A DNA stretch of 64,000 nt from Methylobacterium sp. NEAU K (lineage in GTDB: Bacteria; Pseudomonadota; Alphaproteobacteria; Rhizobiales; Beijerinckiaceae), in contig NZ_JAUYZJ010000006.1 of assembly GCF_030700285.1 (NCBI RefSeq), positions 149,379 to 213,378 of the forward strand, written 5' to 3'. Below, one piece after another: positions 61,851 through 64,000 of the stretch. The translations under genes and the position numbers were made by a program. Numbering within the stretch: the first letter of the stretch is position 1; each line of letters starts with the position of its first letter. The notes under the pieces were generated by a model. The model saw only the letters and a program-made list of their open reading frames with translations, was not told the origin of the DNA and did not search any database.

Positions 61851-62903
61851 TGATCCTCCCTCGGTTTCACGGACACCTCTGATACGCTCTGGCGGAGCGG
61901 GGAAGGTGTCGGACGGCGCAGACGAGACGGGCGTTCACGCCCGAGTTCAAGCGCGAAGCGGTCGCCCTGCTGGAGAGCCGCGGCCGGCCGCAGATGCAGA
62001 TCGCGGCCGAGCTCGGGATCCAGCCCTCGATGTTGCGGCAATGGCGTGCAACGCTGGATGGAGCCCCACCCCGACCGCGGCCGGCAGGATCGACCGGGGC
62101 CTTGCGACCAACTCCGGTCGCATCGCCGTCTGATCAGGCCGCCGAGATCGCCCGCCTGCGGCGTGAGCTCGACCGCACGCGCATGGAGCGCGACGTGCTA
62201 AAAAACGCCATCGGCATCTTCGCGGAGATGCCCAAGTGACCTACGCCTTCATCGAGCTGCATGCGCGGACCTGGCCGGTGCGTCTCATGTGCCGCGTGCT
62301 CGACGTCTCCCCCAGCGGCTTCTATGGCTGGCGGTCACGGCCTGAGAGCGCCCGCTCGGCCTCCACCCGTCGTCAGCTCCTCGACGATGTCCGCCGCATC
62401 CATGCCGCCCACCATCGGCGCTACGGTGCCCCACGCGTACATGCCGCCTTGCGGGCGGAAGGCCGTTCAGTCAGCCGCGGGCGGATGTAGCGTCTCATGC
62501 GCCGGCACGGCATCCGCGCACTGGCGGGGCGTCGGTTCCGGCCCTGCACGACCGACAGCCGTCACGATCTCCCGATCGCCCCGAACCTGCTGAAGCAGGA
62601 CGTCTCGGCTGCGCGGCCCGACACGGTCTGGCTGGCCGACATCCCCTACCTGCCGACCGCAGAGGGCTAGCTCTACCTGGCCGCCGTCCTCGATGATGGA
62701 GAGCTTCTTCCTCACCCAAGGTCGAGCTCGTCCATCAGCGACGATGGGCGACCCGGGATGAGGCGCGACGCAACCTGTTCGCTTACATCGAGGGCTACTA
62801 CAATCGGCAACGCATCCATTCAGCACTCGGTTATCTCACGCCCGAGCAGGCCGAACGGACCGCGAGCTAAACTCCCCGTGTCCGCGAAATCAGGGGAGGA
62901 TCA
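61851..62903 (+). mobile_element. IS3-family element, non-functional, ends preserved
   Basis: Left end TGATCCTCCCTCGGTTTCAC (61851) matches the complement of the right end (TCAGGGGAGGATCA near 62903), imperfect over about 26 bp. OrfA: RAFTPEFKREAVALLESRGR, LGIQPSMLRQWRATLDGAPP, to 62239; no proper start codon remains. OrfB starts at GTG 62236 (coupled), but has TAG stops at about 62488 and 62669. After LAAVLD a deletion removes the rest of the DDE core before FAYIEGYYNRQRIHSALGYL TPEQAERTAS. It cannot move unaided. Confidence 0.82.
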
Positions 62904-62990
62904 GGGACGTCTTCCTGACGTCCGCGGATGACCGGTCAAACGTGAAGAGCTGAACACAGTGGACCTCACTGAGGAACTTCAGGGATCTGC

Positions 62991-63026
62991 TGTCCGCTGG
63001 CGGTATCGAGCTACCGCCAGCGGACA
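62991..63026. other. Perfect 15-bp palindrome with 6-base loop
   Basis: TGTCCGCTGGCGGTA, loop TCGAGC, then TACCGCCAGCGGACA. It lies between two IS elements, with no gene for 80 bases on either side. It could be a terminator, a protein-binding site or a remnant of element ends. Confidence 0.7.
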
Positions 63027-63145
63027 CAGGAGCGTGTCTTTACTCCAAACTCAGGGCTACTTTTCGCGGATGCCCGAACACCTCTCGACAAATTTTTATG
63101 GCTCTAGAGGCGCCAGAACCGCCTGGAAACATCAAACTTTCAGCC

Positions 63146-64000
63146 TAGGGTGTGAACCGAACCAAGCTGTTGCCGGGTTTGCCAGTTTGTGATTCCAGGC
63201 GACTGTTTTGCAGCCTGGAGGTGGCGATGGCGGACCTGTTCTGGCTCTCCGATGAGCAGTGGGCGGTGATCGAGCCGTTCATGCCCAGAGACCAGCCCGG
63301 CCCCGAGCGCAAGGACGACCGGCAGATCATCTCCGGCATCCTGCACGTGCTCACATCGGGATGCCGCTGGCGTGATTGTCCGGCGGAGTATGGGCCGCGC
63401 ACCACCGTCTACAACCGGTTCAACAGATGGTCGCGGCGCGGCTTCTGGAAGGCCATGTTGGCGGACCTGGCCAAGGCCGGGTGGGCGGGCGATGCGGCCG
63501 CCCTCGATAGCACCTATGTGCGGGCCCACCGCTCGGCCCACGGCGGCAAAGGGGGGCGCGGACACAGGCCATCGGCCCGTCGCGCGGCGGCCAGACGACC
63601 AAGATCCACGCGCTCACCGATGTCCTCGGCCGCCCCGGCGTCCTCTTGCTGACGCCCGGCAACGCCAGCGACGTGACGACCGCGCCTGCGGTGCTGGCCG
63701 AAGCGCCTGGCCGGATCCGGCGGCTGGCTGCCGACAAGGGCTACGATGCCGATTGGCTGCGCACCGATCTGCGGGCGCAGGGCATCACGCCGGTCATCCC
63801 GGGCAAGCGCAGTCGCAAACGACGCATCCGCCACGACAAGCGGCGCTATCGGGAGCGCTGGCGCATCGAGGCGACCTTCAACCGCCTCAAGGACTTCCGC
63901 CGCGTCGCGACCCGATATGACAAGCTCGCCCGCAACTATGCCTCAGCCGTCGCCCTCGCCGCCGTCATCGCTTTCTGGTGCTGATCGAGTCCAGACCCTA
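63146..64000 (+). mobile_element. IS5/IS427-type element, near complete at window edge
   Basis: About 855 bp. The left end TAGGGTGTGAAC (63146) is the approximate complement of the right end GAGTCCAGACCCTA, which finishes exactly at base 64000. One transposase gene split into two frames lies between (63227-63984). Size and end sequence fit the IS427 subgroup. Whether the flanking target duplication (TA or TNA) exists beyond the window cannot be seen. Confidence 0.82.
63227..63984 (+). CDS. IS5/IS427 transposase, two frames joined by -1 frameshift
   Basis: The first frame starts at ATG 63227 (GGAGG upstream): MADLFWLSDEQWAVIEPFMP, SGCRWRDCPAEYGPRTTVYN, then AALDSTYVRAHRSAHGGKGG with the first catalytic Asp. 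At AAAGGGGGG (63548-63556) a -1 shift gives ARTQAIGPSRGGQTTKIHAL, TDVLGRPGVLLLTPGNASDV (second catalytic Asp region), RRLAADKGYDADWLR, and YRERWRIEATFNRLKDFRRV (DDE Glu). Together they make a normal transposase of about 250 residues. Programmed frameshifting on A3G6 is the natural reading; a genuine mutation is the alternative. Confidence 0.85.

Noticed and set aside
1..64000. tRNA, rRNA, riboswitches, replication origin or CRISPR array
   Set aside because: None recognised by eye in the intergenic regions; a tRNAscan or Rfam search would be decisive.

Overview
High-GC (around 70%) DNA with alphaproteobacterial gene content. Secreted GCG-CRPN proteins, DUF892, DUF4142, HdeD, many small signal-peptide proteins and IS256/IS3/IS5-type transposases suggest a Methylobacterium/Methylorubrum-like member of the Hyphomicrobiales. 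That placement is inferred from gene families; no rRNA, tRNA or other phylogenetic marker gene apart from serS is present.

Region 1 (1-13.1 kb) looks like ordinary chromosome: a universal stress protein, acyltransferase, DUF4142 protein, beta-carbonic anhydrase, Nudix hydrolase, DUF429 protein, a CoA-ester lyase coupled to dUTPase, a DUF815 ATPase, OsmC, an NTF2-like protein, and the tightly overlapping serS-surE-pcm cluster.

Region 2 (13.1-30.1 kb) is enriched in envelope and secreted proteins. It holds an IS256 end fragment, an AraC regulator, two Gly/Tyr/Arg-rich secreted proteins flanking a phospholipase-A2-like protein, DUF892, an orphan TAXI-type binding protein, and a plus-strand run of small secreted peptide, PpiC-type isomerase, HupE/UreJ and DUF3604. 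After it come a patatin lipase, an alkyl sulfatase and an HdeD protein.

Region 3 (30.1-49.2 kb) is a mosaic of insertion-sequence debris and cargo. IS3, IS256 and IS481 fragments are interleaved with a carotenoid oxygenase, a methyltransferase, a cytochrome b561-molybdopterin oxidoreductase fusion followed by CBS and DUF1971 proteins, an AT-rich TylF-like methyltransferase, an alpha/beta hydrolase, a DUF1800/DUF1501 pair in which the DUF1800 gene has an in-frame amber stop, and a secreted polyhistidine protein. Several genes are broken: a GST fused to an IS end, an MFS transporter remnant, and the DUF1800 gene.

Region 4 (49.2-64 kb), all on the minus strand until the last elements, carries two overlapping soluble hybrid histidine kinases. 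The larger has nine tandem 92-residue HAMP-type repeats. Beyond an IS3 relic lies a chromate-resistance operon (rhodanese-ChrB, ChrA) with DUF1259 and Rap1a/Tai-like secreted proteins. The window ends in an IS3 relic with recognisable terminal repeats, a perfect 15-bp palindrome, and a near-complete IS5/IS427-type element that appears to use -1 frameshifting.

The most distinctive features are the nine-HAMP kinase pair, the PpiC-HupE-DUF3604 run, the b561-Mo oxidoreductase/CBS/DUF1971 cassette and the polyhistidine protein. An abnormal 155-base pure G/C tract at 30638-30792 is probably a sequence artefact.
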